Below are positions 22,591 to 36,476 of a DNA stretch of 64,000 nt, piece after piece (the stretch's first letter is position 1; each line of letters starts with the position of its first letter). The notes beneath the pieces are model-generated. The model did not search any database. It saw only the letters and a program-made list of their open reading frames with translations, and was not told the DNA's origin. The stretch lies in contig CM049314.1 of the NCBI GenBank assembly GCA_026874595.1, positions 54,605,812 to 54,669,811 on the forward strand, read 5' to 3'. A program made the position numbers and the translations under genes. Origin of the DNA: Sipunculus nudus. Taxonomy: Eukaryota; Annelida; Sipuncula; Golfingiida; Sipunculidae.

Positions 22591-24919
22591 TAATCATAAA
22601 AATATTAATAATACTATTTCATGTAACTTACTAGCATTTTCAGCTCGGGTGACAATTAAAAAAGGCTACATGTATTAAACTAAATACCTAGCCATGCAGA
22701 ATCTAACCATTATTTACATCGATTCTTTACTTGCGCTATAAAACAGAATAATAGTATAAAGCCTCTATGTAAAATGAGCGGGATAACAAAAATACTGTAA
22801 ATTGCATTACAAGCAGTGCAACAATATATGTATCTTTACTTCTTCATAAGTTTTGCTGCTATGTTTTGTATTTCAGTTACATAAGTCCAGGTAACATAAC
22901 CATGCATTAACATATAGTATACACATAACCTACCTGTTAATGAATAAATCGTTTCGTGTATGATGTTAAGAATAAGGTATTCATTCTTAATTTTTAGTTA
23001 CATACACTGCCGTGTAGATGAAATGTAAGTTATAATCAGGAAATTTTGTTGTATGGTTTGAGTAAAGTTAAATTGCTTTATTTGCGTTTATTGAAAATAT
23101 TTACTCAGACTAGTTAACATTTAGGCTTTTATAATCCATTCAAAATGGTGATTTTTTCTAACTGCAAACACATTTGATTTTCCCCAACTGCCATGTGCAA
23201 TTAATGATACACGGAAACAATTTTCACTGCAAAGTCAAATTCACTAAGTTTCCATGTCACACTAAACCATTCCATACAGTGTAGTTCTCGTTTTGTACAG
23301 TGAGGTACTCCGGACGATAGGTCTCGAATTAAGGAATATTTTCCGCCCTCTGTCTCTAATATTTCTTATAGGTTCCAATTTTTTATCAGATTAAACCCTC
23401 ACATTTTATTAGAAATCTTTTCCTCTTGAAATTTTAAGTATAACCATGTAGTCTACAATATAAAAAACCAGCGCCAACGTCCATTTGAAGCAATGGACAT
23501 ATGCTCTGGTTTTCAAAGGTGAAGGGTAATTGATATGAAGTTCAGATAATACACTATAATAACGTCAGTGGCTCTATAGTTTTCAGCCATTAGTGAATGG
23601 TTATCACTGTGATCAAACAAATGGTTTCAATTCAATTTATTTAATTGTATTTGCGATATTTCACCAACAAGTCTTCTATTGTATCCGATTTATTAAAGCC
23701 TTGTTTCTTGCGTAGTGGTTTACAGTAGAATATATCCATTTGAGCTTAGATTAACTTCTGGTTTTATGAGAATTTTACAATATTAATTACAACAGAGGTA
23801 AGTTCTCTTGCATACTTTCTAAATTATGCACGTCCATACAAATGAAAGGAAAATTCGGACCACTACATTTGCTACGTTTGCATGATTTATTTTTATCAAT
23901 TCAATTTAACATGATAATTCCCATCTGCAGCTTCAGACGGAAAGGTTTGTCAGGGTTTACTACAACTTGTAGTGTTGGAATATAATAATAATAATGAATG
24001 GTGTACTTAAAACACAAACTGGTAAAGAAAATTATTGTTATACTAAGTGCGATATTGCATTTTTATTACTTTATTACGTAAAGATATGAGACCGCGTACA
24101 AACCATATGAGAAATTGACAGCAGCAGTTGGTTTTTCATACATTATTAATCGAAATGAAACATTGACTGAAAAAGTCATTTTAAATTGGGCAAGTCAGTA
24201 AAATATTAACTATATACATCTTAATTCTGGATTGCAGTATAATTTATAGTATAATCATAAGTCACCCTTACGTTTTTTATTCTTTTCGGACAAAGATAAC
24301 TGGCTTGAGTGGCCTCATTAGTTGAGATTTTAATATTAAACTGATCTTACATGTTTCTATTTCTTTTACAAATGCATTACATACAGCAACTAAGTAAGAC
24401 TAATGTTTCATTTTGTTTGTAAAATATAAAAGCGATACTATTAACAATTTGCCTCACATTTGATCCGCAAACCTTTTCAGTTTTCATTCCATTAACTTGT
24501 AGGTATACATTTCAAATTTGTTCTTCGCGCTTAGCTTGCTGTATTTAAATCATCATGCCATTAAGGAATATGCTAGTACCAACTTTGTCTTATGCCTGTA
24601 AGATTAACAATGTTTACTGAAAAGTAAATAAGTAAATTAAAGTAATTACTTGCTCATTAAATACTCAGTGTACAAATTAATTTCACACACATTAGAAGCT
24701 CAGATTTTGTAAAAGAGTTATTCGTTTAGGAGAACAAATTGATAATTTGTTGAAAGAAATCCGAGGGATTAGGTAACAATATTTTATTCTTTTGATAAAC
24801 CCATATGAACAATAGTAAGAGTTACGTTGAAGGGAATTAAAATTATCCCGCATTGAGCATATTTAATATTAATTTGATGACAGCATTTTTCTCAAAGGAA
24901 GTTAAAATCATATTGCAGA
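22591..24919. other. Non-coding AT-rich DNA, nothing recognised
   Basis: No ORF over 60 codons and no repeat family seen in more than 2 kb. Confidence 0.6.
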
Positions 24920-25640
24920 TATGATTAGCACACAGTAATCCGGCGGGCACTCAGATCCGCTTTGATGCCGGTGTGGTGTGAAATCAGCCCCTGAGAGTAT
25001 AATGTCTAGTATATGGCAAATATATCACATGGTGTCGGTTAACCATTATGAAACCCAGCTCCGACAGGTCAGCTGAAAGCTTGGTAAAAGGGGTTTAATG
25101 CTCCTGTTGCATTTGATAAGAGATGGCCAAATTACTAAAACCCTCCCTGTCTTAATGCCCACACAAACAGCCGAGTGAGGCAGGCGTATTTTAGGACTGT
25201 AAAAAGCAGGTACAATACCCATCGCAAGTTTGGGAACACAAGCAGCCCATTCTGTATTATGTTAGGAGAGCTTTCTGAAATGTTACACAGGCTTTCAGCG
25301 GCACTGTCGCACGGGAGAGTCGGCTTCCTTTCTATTGGTTTGCCTGTGAGTGTGTGAGCAATAGGATATCTTGTGTGCAATCTGGCGGAAGGGGCCTTGT
25401 GCGCTCCTCGCTGGCTAATTCTCCAGAAGACAACAATGACGGCGCAGATTCCTGAATGGTCCTTCTGCACCCGGCCATCAACCAGCTCATTATGGCTTGC
25501 CACTGGATATCTACTTTTTTAAACAAGCACCCTTTTTTAAACCCGCCAGGACCTTCCTGTAGACTTCCAGAGACTTCAAGCTTCCTGGGCTCTAGACTAT
25601 ATATCATGTCCCAGAAGCATTTAACATACACCTGGAGATG
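24920..25640. other. Non-repetitive, base-balanced block; ORF of 122 codons judged chance
   Basis: More GC-rich than its flanks. Overlapping frames on both strands (122 codons on minus, 25135-25503) have no recognisable domain, signal peptide or membrane segment. Possible regulatory or untranslated exon sequence; function unknown. Confidence 0.3.
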
Positions 25641-26154
25641 TTGAGTTAATTGTTTTAAGTGAGTGTTTAATTTTGAAATCTATCGGCACATAGCTAAGTG
25701 TACTTAACACAGCTTAAAGCATTCACTTGAATTGTATGAGACTAGAGTTCTTCGATGTAAAGCTGGCTTACAGGTATTTTTTGCGACTTACTGTTTTTCA
25801 TAAGTTTCATTTGAATAAATATTACGGATTCGCTTGTTTTAAAAGAAAAACCATCAATTAAGTTTTAATTCCCTGGGTTAAAATAATAAAATTCACCTGA
25901 AAATTTTGAATAAAACAAATTATATATAGAATCAGTAAACACTCGGGCGAATAAAACTAGTTCTGAAGCAGGGGCACGGATCAGAAGAGTGATCATGAAA
26001 ATACAGAAGTTAACACAATTAAAAAGAGGGGAAAACGTAAGAATTAAATCAATGAAAGGTTATTGACAATGGACCTCTGCTCGACCCTCTGTACCAGATT
26101 CGTGTATTGTATCAATGTCCGATTTACTGTTCAAGTGACAGAGCACAGCTAGGG

Positions 26155-28848
26155 GCGGTTTCAACGCGCAACCACCTGATACAGTGACAAAAAAACAGTA
26201 TGGGGCCTTTATCGACGCTCTACCTCGTGATACACTGATACAGATTAGTCATCGGTTGTATTGATGCTCGACCTCGTGTTCCAGTATCATGGGTTAGTCA
26301 TCGGTTGTATTGATGCTCGACCTCGTGTTCCAGTATCATAGATTAGTCATCGGTTGTATTTATGCTAGACCTCGAGTTCTAAGGACACAGATTAGTCATC
26401 GGTTGTTTTGATGCTCAACCTTGTGTTCTAATGACACAGATTAGTCATCGGTTGTATTGATGCTCAACCTCATGCTACACTGAGACAGATTAGTTATCGG
26501 TTGAATTTATGCCCGACCTCATGTGCCAATGACACAGATCAGATCATCGGTTGTATCTATGCCCGACCTCGTGTTTTAATGACACAGATTAGTCATCGGT
26601 TGTATTGATGCTCGACCTCGTGTTCCAGTATCATGGATTAGTCATCGGTTGTATTTATGCTAGACCTCGAGTTCTAATGACACAGATTAGTCATCGGTTG
26701 TATTGATGCTCAACCTCGTGTTCTAATGACACAGATTAGTCATCGGTTGTATTGATGCTCCACCTCGTGTTCTAATGACACAGATTAGTCAACGGTTGTA
26801 TTGATGCTCAACCTCGTGTTCTAATGACACAGATTAGTCATCGGTTGCATTGATGCTAAACTTCATGCTACACTGAGACAGATTAGTTATCGGTTGTATC
26901 TATGCCCGACCTCATGCTTCAGTGACATAGATTCGTCATCGGTTGTATTGATGCTCAACCTCGTGTTCTAATGACACAGATTAGTCATCGGTTGTATTGA
27001 TGCTCAACCTCGTGTTCTAATGACACAGATTGGTCATCGGTTGTATTGATGCTCCACCTCGTGTTCTAATGACACAGATTAGTCATCGGTTGTATTGATG
27101 CCCAACCTCGTGTTCTAATGACACAGATTAGTCATCGGTTGTATTGATGCTCCACCTCGTGTTCTAATGACCTAGATTAGTCATCGGTTGTATTGATGCT
27201 CCACCTCGTGTTCTAATGACACAGATTAGACATCGGTTGTATTGATGCTCCACCTCGTGTTCTAATGACCTAGATTAGTCATCGGTTGTATTGATGCTCA
27301 ACCTCGTGTTCCAATGACACAGATTAGTCACCGGTTGTATCTATGCTCGACCTCGTGTATCTGACACAGATCAGTCATAGGTTGTATCGATGCTCGACCT
27401 TGTGTTCAAGTATTACACACAGTCATCGGTTGTATCCATGCTCGACCTCGTGTTCAAGTATTACACACAATCTTCGGTTGTATCGATGCTCGACTTCGTG
27501 TTCAAGTATTACACACAGTCATCGGTTGTATCTATGCCCGACCTCATGTTTTAGTGACATAGATTAGCCATCGGTTGTATTGATGCTCGCCCTCGTGTTT
27601 AAGTATCATAGATCAGTCATCGCTTGTACCGATGCTCGTTTTCGTGTTCAAGTATCGTAGATAAGTCATCCGCTTTTTCTATGCCCGACCTCATGTCCAA
27701 ATGACATTGATTAGTCATCGGTTGTATCGATGCTCGACCTCATGTTTAAGTATCATAGATTAGTCACCCGATGTATCTATGCCCGACCTCATGTACCATT
27801 GACATAGATCAGTCATCGGTTGTATTGATGCTCCACCTCGTGTTCTAATGACACAGATTAGTCATCGGTTGTATTGATGCTCAACCTCGTGTTCTAATGA
27901 CACAGATTAGTCATCGGTTGTATTGATGCTCCACCTCGTGTTCTAATGACACAGATTAGTCATCGGTTGTATTGATGCCCAACCTCGTGTTCTAATGACA
28001 CATATAAGTCATCGGTTGTATTGATGCTCCACCTCGTGTTCTAATGACACAGATTAGACATCGGTTGTATTGATGCTCCACCTCGTGTATCTGACACAGA
28101 TCAGTCATAGGTTGTATCGATGCTCGACCTTGTGTCCAAGTATTACACACAATCTTCGGTTATATCGATGCTCGACCTCGTGTTCAAGTATTACACACAA
28201 TCTTCGGTTGTATCGATGCTCGACCTCGTGTTTAAGTATAACACACAGTCATCGGTTGTATCTATGCCCGACCTCATGTTTTAGTGACATAGATTAGCCA
28301 TCGGTTGTATTGATGCTCGCCCTCGTGTTTAAGTATCATAGATCAGTCATCGCTTGTACCGATGCTCGTTTTCGTGGTCAAGTATCGTAGATAAGTCATC
28401 CGCTTTTTCTATGCCCGACCTCATGTCGAAATGACATAAATTAGTCATCGGTTGTATCGATGCTCGACCTCATGTTTAAGTATCATAGATTAGTCATCCG
28501 TTGTATCTATGCCCGACCTCATGTACCATTGACATAGATCAGTCATCGGTTGTATCGATGCTCGTCCTCATGTTCCAAAGACACAGATTAGTCATCGGTT
28601 GTAACTATGCTCGACCTCATGTTCCAATGACACAGATCAGTCATCGGTTGTATTAATGCTCGACCTCATGTACCATTGACATAGATCAGTCATCGGTTGT
28701 ACCGATGCTCGTCCTCGTGTTCCAAAGACACAGATTAGTCATCAGTTGTATTGATGCTCGACTTAGTGTTCAAGTATTATAGGTTAGTCATCGGTTGTAT
28801 CTATGACCGACATCATGTACCAGTGACATAGATTAGTCACGGAAGGTA
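26155..28848 (+). repeat. 49-bp minisatellite, about 55 copies, with 730-bp higher-order duplication
   Basis: Unit core is AGTCATCGGTTGTATTGATG then CTCAACCTCGTGTTC and TAATGACACAGATT; period 49 bp (for example 27852 to 27901). Distinct variant strings at 27351-27835 recur 730 bp later at 28081-28565 (GTGTATCTGACACAGATCAG, TTACACACAATCTTCGG, CATCCGCTTTTTCTATG). Slightly variable unit lengths explain why 730 is not a multiple of 49. Apparent ORFs with repeated RLYRCSTSCSSITH motifs are translations of the repeat. Confidence 0.96.
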
Positions 28849-30395
28849 TATACATCGGAAAAGTCCAAGAGTTTTAATAAAGCACGGCTGCTTATTGTGT
28901 GTCTCATCATGAATACACAACGTTTCAATAATTATATACATGTACCATAGTCGTGTGGTTTCTAGTATCGTATATGGCGTGGTTTCTTCTTATTCCACAT
29001 TCCTCCATATCTACAGTAGCATTTACAAGTATATTGCACCGGTAGACTTACATGAGTCTTGACACAAGTCATACAGAGAAATGCTCTGCAACGGTCTTAC
29101 ATCCTACTGCACCGATATCGTGGGAAGAATTATCCCAAAAGAATTGATGCTATCTCACAAACCAAAATGAAAATCCATCTCTATTTAGACACGTCATTTC
29201 TTGTGTCACTTACACGTTGCACAAGTTGGCGATTGTCCAGTAACCCCTGCGAGTCATGCTTGAATCAATGTGTTCAGAAATTCAACAGACATGCTGAGTT
29301 ATAACGGAAATATTCTTGCACGTGGTAAGTGTTGCTAGAAAGTATACAAGCTAACGCTTGATTTTGGTTTATGTGAAATGAGCGCGTACTTGAAGCCCAT
29401 GAGGCGTCGTATAAAATGAAGAAAATATTAGCATTCTCATCAAGCTTTACTGTGCGGTTCTCAATATATGTAAGCAAGACACTTTGACATCTGCTCAGAT
29501 CTCCCAAATGGCGCTATATCTGTAGCTATGCGAAACCACTCATGGTATCTTCTACATCCGGTTTTCAACTTGTGAAATAGAAAAATGAGAATTACACCAA
29601 AGCATAAGCATGCATGTGAGGAAAAATCACTGGATGTAACAGAGAGGACGCATCCGGAGGAGGAAAACTACACGAGGTGAAGAAGACCAAAGGGGGCACA
29701 AGAAATAAAGAGGTCGAAGAGGCCTTCAGAGAACAAGGATTTATAAAAATAAAATGACGCGAAACGGTATGGGGATCATGATAAGAAAATCAAGGCGGGC
29801 ACATCATATATCAGAAGAAACCAATGTAGATGAAGAAATACAAAACAGAAAGAAACATCTCGACGAAATGAAAACGGATGTTTATGCATATGATTAAGGG
29901 GCGTCCCCAATAGAATAAAACATAGCGGAAATACCAACAGAGGGTGCACATTCACATATGATCTAGTGTCTTCTCCGTCTCATTTAATAATAAATTGTGT
30001 TTTTTTTTTTGCGCCATGTGGCGTGTTCTATGTCTTGCACCATTTCAAGTCAAGTATTTTTTCGAAGTGTCTTCTTCGGCTTGTGTATTAATTTATGTTA
30101 TTTGTCTCCCCATTTGTTGTTGCGCACTCTAGTGTCCGACCGTCCTGTGTATACTCTTATATCATATGTTGCATCATGTAATGTTGTGCCCTCTGGTATC
30201 TTCTCCGTCGTGTCAGGTCTCCTATCTCATGTCCCATCGTTATGTTTTCTTCGAGTCTTTTTCTCCATTGTGTGCAGTTTTCTGTTTCATGTCCCGTAGA
30301 GGTATGTCATTGTCAACTTTGACACATTGTAGACTGCAAATAAATCATATATGATTACATCACTAACACTCACAATGAATTTTAACCATACACGG
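28849..30395. other. Non-coding; loosely repetitive pyrimidine-rich part near 30000-30310
   Basis: Between 29980 and 30310 short words such as CTTCTCCGT, CATGTCCC and CCCTCT recur loosely. 29640-29960 contains purine-rich counterparts (GAAGAAGACC, GGGGGCAC), which hints at a decayed inverted structure. No supportable gene. Confidence 0.4.
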
Positions 30396-30399
30396 ATAG

Positions 30400-30612
30400 T
30401 ATAGCCAGGCGTTGTGTATGGCTAGGATTGTGGCGTTTGGTAGTCTTATGGGGCTTGGGGAAACCGGGGAACCCGGCAAAAAACACCGACCCTAGACGGG
30501 CAACTACAACCAACTCACACAGCCACGCCGGGAATCGAACCCGGGCGACCAGAAGAAAGCACCGTGCGTTTTACTCTTCGACTGTTCAGAACTCATAAAT
30601 AGGGGCTGCAAA
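30400..30612 (-). mobile_element. tRNA-derived SINE-B, copy 2 (minus)
   Basis: On the minus strand: CAGTCGAAGAGTAAAACGC, B box CCCGGGTTCGATTCCCGGCG, TGGCTGTGTGAGTTGG, TTGTAGTTGCCCGTCTAGGG, CGGGTTCCCCGGTTTCCCC. Close in order and sequence to the copy at 51548-51775. Confidence 0.8.
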
Positions 30613-30674
30613 AGAACTTCCTCTCTTATTTCATTTAAGAAATTGTGAACCATTATCCAAATTTTATCCGAGCA

Positions 30675-31080
30675 ATCTGCTTCTGTGGTCCAGAGGTAGA
30701 GCACAGGACTTACAGTCAGATACCCGATCTCAGCCTGCCCGGGAGATTTTTCACGGTCGACCGCCACCTGGGGTGTGCCCTCTGCAGACTTACTGGGAAT
30801 GCCGTGCCTCACGGCAATGTTTCACCACAGACGAGTGGGCCTTTCGGGGGTTCCCAAGTCTTATGTCCCAGCAATTGGGAGGAATGCACACCCAGGGCCG
30901 GCAGATACAGTAGTCACCGGGCCTGGTTAACAGCAGGACATAAAATGAGAAGAAGCGTGTGCTATAATACGTTGTCACGTAGTCCGTTACCAAAATAGAG
31001 CTCTGCAGACGTACTTAGTTCTATTGTCAAGCTGGCCTTAAAAATAGAGGTGGTTATCTCCAGCTAAAAATATAAAAAAG
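30675..31080 (+). mobile_element. tRNA-derived SINE-A, copy 3
   Basis: Head CTGCTTCTGTGGTCCAGAGG; the B-box region is degraded (ACCCGATCTCAGCC). Body shows ATTTTTCACGGTCG, GGCCTTTCGGGGGTTCC, ACCGGGCCTGGTTAAC, CTCTGCAGACGTACTTAG and a GGTGGTTATCTCCAGC end. It lies back to back with SINE-B copy 2. Confidence 0.88.
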
Positions 31081-33974
31081 ATCCTGTCCTAGCCATGGGA
31101 AATTGTATCAACACATGGATTAATCAACACAACTATTCTTCGTATACATTTGTTTCTACATATCTCATATCCCATCTGATAGACTATAATCCTGGGTAGA
31201 TCCCATCCTGTAGCAAACTAGTATCCAATATTGTGGTACTGCGCCCTCTACAGTATTCTATGTCCTGTGAAGTATTATGGTTAATGTACCTTCGTGTAGA
31301 ATCATTATGTGAATCCATAAGGACCATATGGACTGCTGATGTTTACTTTTGAATGTCACGCTCAAATAATAAAAAGTAAGCAGGACAAAGTGGGATAAAT
31401 TGTCTGGTAAATATCGCCCTATCCATACTAAATGTTTAATGTTATCATGTGTTGAAACAATATTTTTATTACGGCTTTTCGCCTCGTACTTAAAATATGG
31501 TGCCGTATGGGCCTGCGCTTCAGTTTTGTTTTATGTTTCCGTGCACCGATTTAGCGCCCTCTGGTGGCCATTGTGTGGATCACTAGACTCCCAGTTGGAT
31601 TATCGGGTACTTATTCTCATATGATATTATTTGATACGAATGTCATGCTTTTGTAAAGTGATATGTAAGCTAAAGGATTATACTTACCCCGTTATGTGAA
31701 AGTCATCCCTAACGCACAAGACAGACTGGGCAGTAGAAAGTTAAAAAAATACCGGAAGTGCTCCATAACCTTTTCATCCATTTAGTTTAACACCTTATTA
31801 ACTATACTCACGGAAAAGTGCTTATTTCTGAGATGAGGGTACTAACCTTCACCCTTAAAAGATGACAAATCTTCACAATTTGTTGAAATTTGAAAAAAAT
31901 AAAGGCATACCAACAAATACAAAAAAACACACTGGCGCCGGCGGCAAAGAGAAAATATCTAGCCTCCCTGTATTTGACTTGTAATAAAGCACTGACGCGT
32001 ATAAGTGCGGACCGGGCCGCTACGACCGGTCTGGTCCACAATTTTGTGCTTGACCGCTAACACAAAATACCGGACCGCTTATCTTAATGTTTAAAGGTTT
32101 AAGCTAAACAGGTGACTGACTGGATTTTGTTTAAAAAAACATGTAATGAGCAATGGGTAATTAACCTCTCTATAAGAAAGACTCTTAAGTTTGGTATTTT
32201 GTATTTAGAACAATTGCTGCAATAGAATAATTATATACGTATATTATTTTTATTTCTGAGTAACAGTAATGGCTTATTTTTTTTTATTAACTTATGATTG
32301 AAGTGACATTTTCAGCATTAGATCATTGTTCCCTGCTGTGTTACACAATTCTGATACTTTACCCTGTCTCAATGTGTATCATATTCAATACGTTGAATAC
32401 ATTAAATATCCTCTATATGTTTAATAATTAACATCAAATATATAAGTTTTCTATATCAAATCGGACTTAAACAATTGCATAATTAATCGCCTAATGTCAA
32501 CTCGCATCCGTCCCCGCCAAGTAAATTCTTTGAATCAGCTATGTTACATCATACATCACTTGAAACATTTACAATGTATACCCGAAACAACTCCGTGTTT
32601 ACTCCATGTGACCTTCAGGCCTGGAATTCTATTGGCTTAACCCAGAAATGTAACCTATCAGAGTGGCACTTGTTGCATGGAAAATAGAACATGGTCTTTT
32701 TCTTGAAACATGTTGCAATACACTTGAAACATGAAACAGTTTTTCATGCACATTGGCCTACACAACATGTTGCGCAACAATTCCCTGGTGTGTTGGCGGC
32801 TTTAGAAAGATGGGTTGATGCCAGGAGTACAAAGGTGTTCTCAACAATAGTCTAAACCTACGTTTGTGGTTTAGTCGAACCCCCAGCAGTGTATTAGCAC
32901 TTGATTAAATTCTCTGCTTTCTATAATAATAAGTATGCGGCATTTCTGTCATAAGATCTATGTAGTCCTTTATCATTAGCCATAACTTATTTGGAGCCAC
33001 AAATGTCACAATGGTCGGCCTTCCCCATTTACACTATGTTTGAAAACACGTCTGACACCTCGTGGTAGGGCATTCATACGCAAAAATCTGGTTGTAGGAC
33101 TTAAAATTTCCTTGAATCGGCAATATCCCAGTTGATTAGTGCATACCCATTAACATAAGGGAAATTTTGAAAATTGTGTCTCAGTTTGTTTGTCTAGAAA
33201 GGAGCAAGTATATATGAATGGCATCTACGTGTTATAGTTTATTATTCACAATATCATATGTTTTGACACATTCCTGTCATAGGCACATCATTTTCATAAG
33301 AGCAAGGTCTTTAGCTCGAATGCACAGAGCCCTTGCTTCAGCTCGCCTCCTGATCTGCTACACAATTAATTCAGAAGAGGAGGCAGGTGATGGGGCCGAA
33401 AACATAACGCTCAATTAAATCCATCGTTACTGTTATAAACAGTACACACAAATCAAAAATCTTTACACCAAATAATCCAGAACACATGCACCGGAAACTC
33501 ACGATGTCAATTCTCCTAAACGTTTCGCTGACAGTTGATGTAATAATAGTTTTCCCCGCCGTGTACACGGGCCGTGAGACAGTCACCTGATTGGTTAAAC
33601 GGTCTTCTTAATAATTCACGAAAAGACACGTCGGTGGAGGGGGGGGGGGGGGGGGGGTGAAGCAAGGTCCCGGTTCAACCAAGCCAGACACTTCCAGAAA
33701 GGAGATACACAGTCTGATTAAACTTTATCTTATGACATAATAGTCTTTTTTCACTGATTAGATCGGACAGGTTTTATAAAGTTGATGGCGATAGTACATC
33801 AAAGATAATTGGTGGTTGTTTTCTTTATGTAACATTCATTCTTTATCTTTAAAAGAACACCTACTATCTAATAGGAAAATGTCATAAAAGAACGAAGACA
33901 ACGTACTACTTGGATGAATAATATTCACAATATATAATTAAATAATGAGTTTATCAGCATAGCACGCATCGTGC
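31081..33974. other. Non-coding; one poly-G tract
   Basis: No gene or repeat family recognised across nearly 3 kb apart from a 19-G run at 33639-33657. All ORFs are under 80 codons without domains. Confidence 0.55.
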
Positions 33975-34345
33975 AGTAGGAGTAGGACTGTAACGTATCA
34001 CTGGTGCATTGATACACGAAGACGCAAAGTCAAATGTCGTGTCTGTATCGTATGTTGAACCTGTATTAGTACGCTCACCATCTACGACCATGCAACAGAA
34101 ACTCAGCGGCTCAGGCGAATCATCATTGGTCAGATTTTTTTGTGAATCACCCCGCCTTACCGCCGCTGCACGATCAAATCAACTGGACTTGCTGATATTA
34201 TTCTTTTTTTCTGAAGCGTGGATTAAACGGTGTGGCGAACTAAGAAAGAAAAAAGATGTCGAATCAAAACTTTGATACTATCATATACATGTATCGAATC
34301 TTGTATCGTATCGCGAGTGGTGTATCGCGTTACGTATCGGATGGT
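33975..34345. mobile_element. Candidate inverted-repeat MITE (GTAACG/GTATCG ends)
   Basis: Left GTAACGTATCACTGGTGCAT and the right end read backwards, CGTAACGCGATACACCACTC, are similar, and GTATCG words crowd the right side. Ends are imperfect and no target duplication was found, so this is tentative. Confidence 0.3.
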
Positions 34346-35325
34346 GAGATAATGTATTTTTATATCCCTTGAAGGTACATTTAGCAAGTCAATAAGCTGC
34401 AGAAACGGTATAAAAAAAGCATACAGTCTGCGTGATCCCAGTTCTGAATAAAAACCTCGTAATTACTTTGACGCACACACATTTCAGATCCAGGGTCGTT
34501 TTGGTATCAGACTCAGCTGTTAAATAATTTCATGTCCTATTAAAGTCTGTCTGAAAAAAATAACTTGAAATATTAAAACAATCGGGAAGAGTAGTATTGG
34601 TCAAAAACTTGTGTTTTGTTATCCACTATTTTCTTATCTGCAAAATGATAATGCATACACATATCATCTCCCGATGCACAAATACCAGACAAGTTAACAC
34701 TCTAGTACTGAAAGCGATGACATAGTTTCCTCTATGTGTATATACTCTAATAAAAATTTGCATTAAAAGCATAAGAATAATTTAAGTGACTTCGACAGAT
34801 TGACAGATATTTAAAAGCAAAGGGGACGTCCTGTGCGAATTGCCCATGCCTAGGATTACACCATACCCCGTCAAATGATTTAGGACAAGAAAAAGCGAAG
34901 ATCTCGATGGCGTTTAGTACGATTATTTAAGGTTGATTTGTGCCATGGGCTCCTGTGGTTCGCGCTCGAGCCTGCTTGCCGACAACTCTCTCTGGCCCTA
35001 CACTTTATAATATTTTGTTTTTCTTATAGCTATGTGCATGAGACAAAAGAGGGACCTTATGGGCCTCCTTTTATTGTTCCATAAAAAATTAAAAAGAAAA
35101 TAAGTAGCAATTAAAAAAAATCCAGCAGTCATTTTTTAAGACGAAATGTTAATGTGGATTTGAGTCACATTAAAATTAGTTGTCTACCTTTTCTATATTC
35201 CCGCAATTTTGTTCTGAAATATTTGTATAATTCAATTAAAAATCTGAAACGGTACATTTAAGCAAGGGTATTTAATTAATTAACATTTTTCTAACACAGA
35301 GATCGACTGACATCCATTTTAATTA
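34346..35325. other. Non-coding AT-rich DNA, nothing recognised
   Basis: No repeat or coding signal found. Confidence 0.55.
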
Positions 35326-35950
35326 CAGATAATCCCGGCTGTTTTGGGGCCCTGTTGTTACAGTGACTGTAGCAGATAAAAATCCTAGACAGACATTGTG
35401 TACACAGAATATTACAAAGAAGAATTCAGGCTCAGAGCCTCTTCAATTTGTTGATGATGGAAGAATCTAGGTTTTTCTGTGGCTTTCTCTCAAGAGAGCG
35501 TCAGGTTTCCAGGATTTCTAATCATTGGAAAGCCAAAGAAGTGAAACTCGGAGGAGCGGCATTATACAATTTCATTCGGGAAACACGAGATTAGTCCAGC
35601 CTTTCTGCAGCCAGTATTAGCTGATTGAACCCACAATTCATCAGCAGTGTAGCTACCGTAATTATCCCAGTAATCTCTGAACCCCCTGTGTCATACCGTA
35701 TTGTACCCAAATGATAAAGGTTTACGCATCCCTTGCCGCGGACTGCATGGGATGTCAATCCTATTTACCTGTCTTGTTGCCTAAGTGCATTGGATGAGCT
35801 TCTTGCTATAGACTTGGTTACAGAGGCTGAGCTCGATCTAATCAACCTATGTCCCAAATCTTACCGCCAAACACCTGAGTCAAAGATTACAATCTGCCGT
35901 CCAGGTCATACACAACGCGGGGCTAACTTCATGAGATGCTAACATGATGT
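35326..35950. other. Non-repetitive, base-balanced non-coding block
   Basis: Higher complexity than flanking DNA and no SSR. A 69-codon frame at 35733-35942 has no recognisable domain. Candidate regulatory DNA, unproven. Confidence 0.3.
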
Positions 35951-36018
35951 CATAACATACATGACACGCTGTATAACATGATCCAGCCCTTCAAGTGACG
36001 ATATATAACAATAGTCTT

Positions 36019-36476
36019 CAATAGTCAACCGGCTTCTGTGGCTCAGGGGTAGAGCGCAGGACTCAAAGCCGGGAGATCGTGGGTTCGAATCTCAGCCGAG
36101 GCGGTGAGGTTTTTTCACGGTCGGCCCCTACCCAGGGTGAGCGTTCTGCAGGCTTAATGGGAAGGCTGTGCCCTACAGCCGTGTATCACTCACATACGAG
36201 TGCGTCTTTGGGGGGTTCCTCGGTGTTATGACCCAGCAATGGGGATGATTATACACCCAGGACCCGCAGGTGCGGTAGACACCGGGCCTGGGTGACACCA
36301 GGATATAAAAAAAATGATAGGAAGCGAGTGCTACCGCCCTGTCAAGTAGTCCCAAACCGAAATGGAAACTCTGCAGATGTACATACTTAGTTAAGACTTA
36401 GTTAAGTCAGCATTAAAAAAAATGGAGGCGGTTACCTCCACCAAAAAAATTTTTGAAAAAAAAAAAAACAATAGTC
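36019..36476 (+). mobile_element. tRNA-derived SINE-A, copy 4, full length with TSD
   Basis: The best-preserved copy, with the element itself at 36027-36468. A box TGGCTCAGGGG and B box GGGTTCGAATC are intact at near-normal spacing, consistent with an internal Pol III promoter. The body includes CACGGTCGGCCCC, GGGGGGTTCCTCGGTG, CCAGGACCCGCAGG and ACCGGGCCTGG; the 3' end has a small GGAGG/CCTCC hairpin and an A-rich tail. CAATAGTC is duplicated at 36019-36026 and 36469-36476, direct evidence of target-primed insertion. Confidence 0.96.

Noticed and set aside
25135-25503. 122-codon ORF on minus strand
   Set aside because: No domain, competing frames on both strands, no homologue recognisable by eye.
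27343-28297. ORFs with repeated RLYRCSTSC motifs, superficially a repeat protein
   Set aside because: They are translations of the 49-bp minisatellite; frame continuity depends on local unit length and breaks between blocks.
36027-36110. Possible tRNA gene with perfect A and B boxes
   Set aside because: It is the head of a SINE with body, A-rich tail and target duplication; the same head recurs four more times with the same body.
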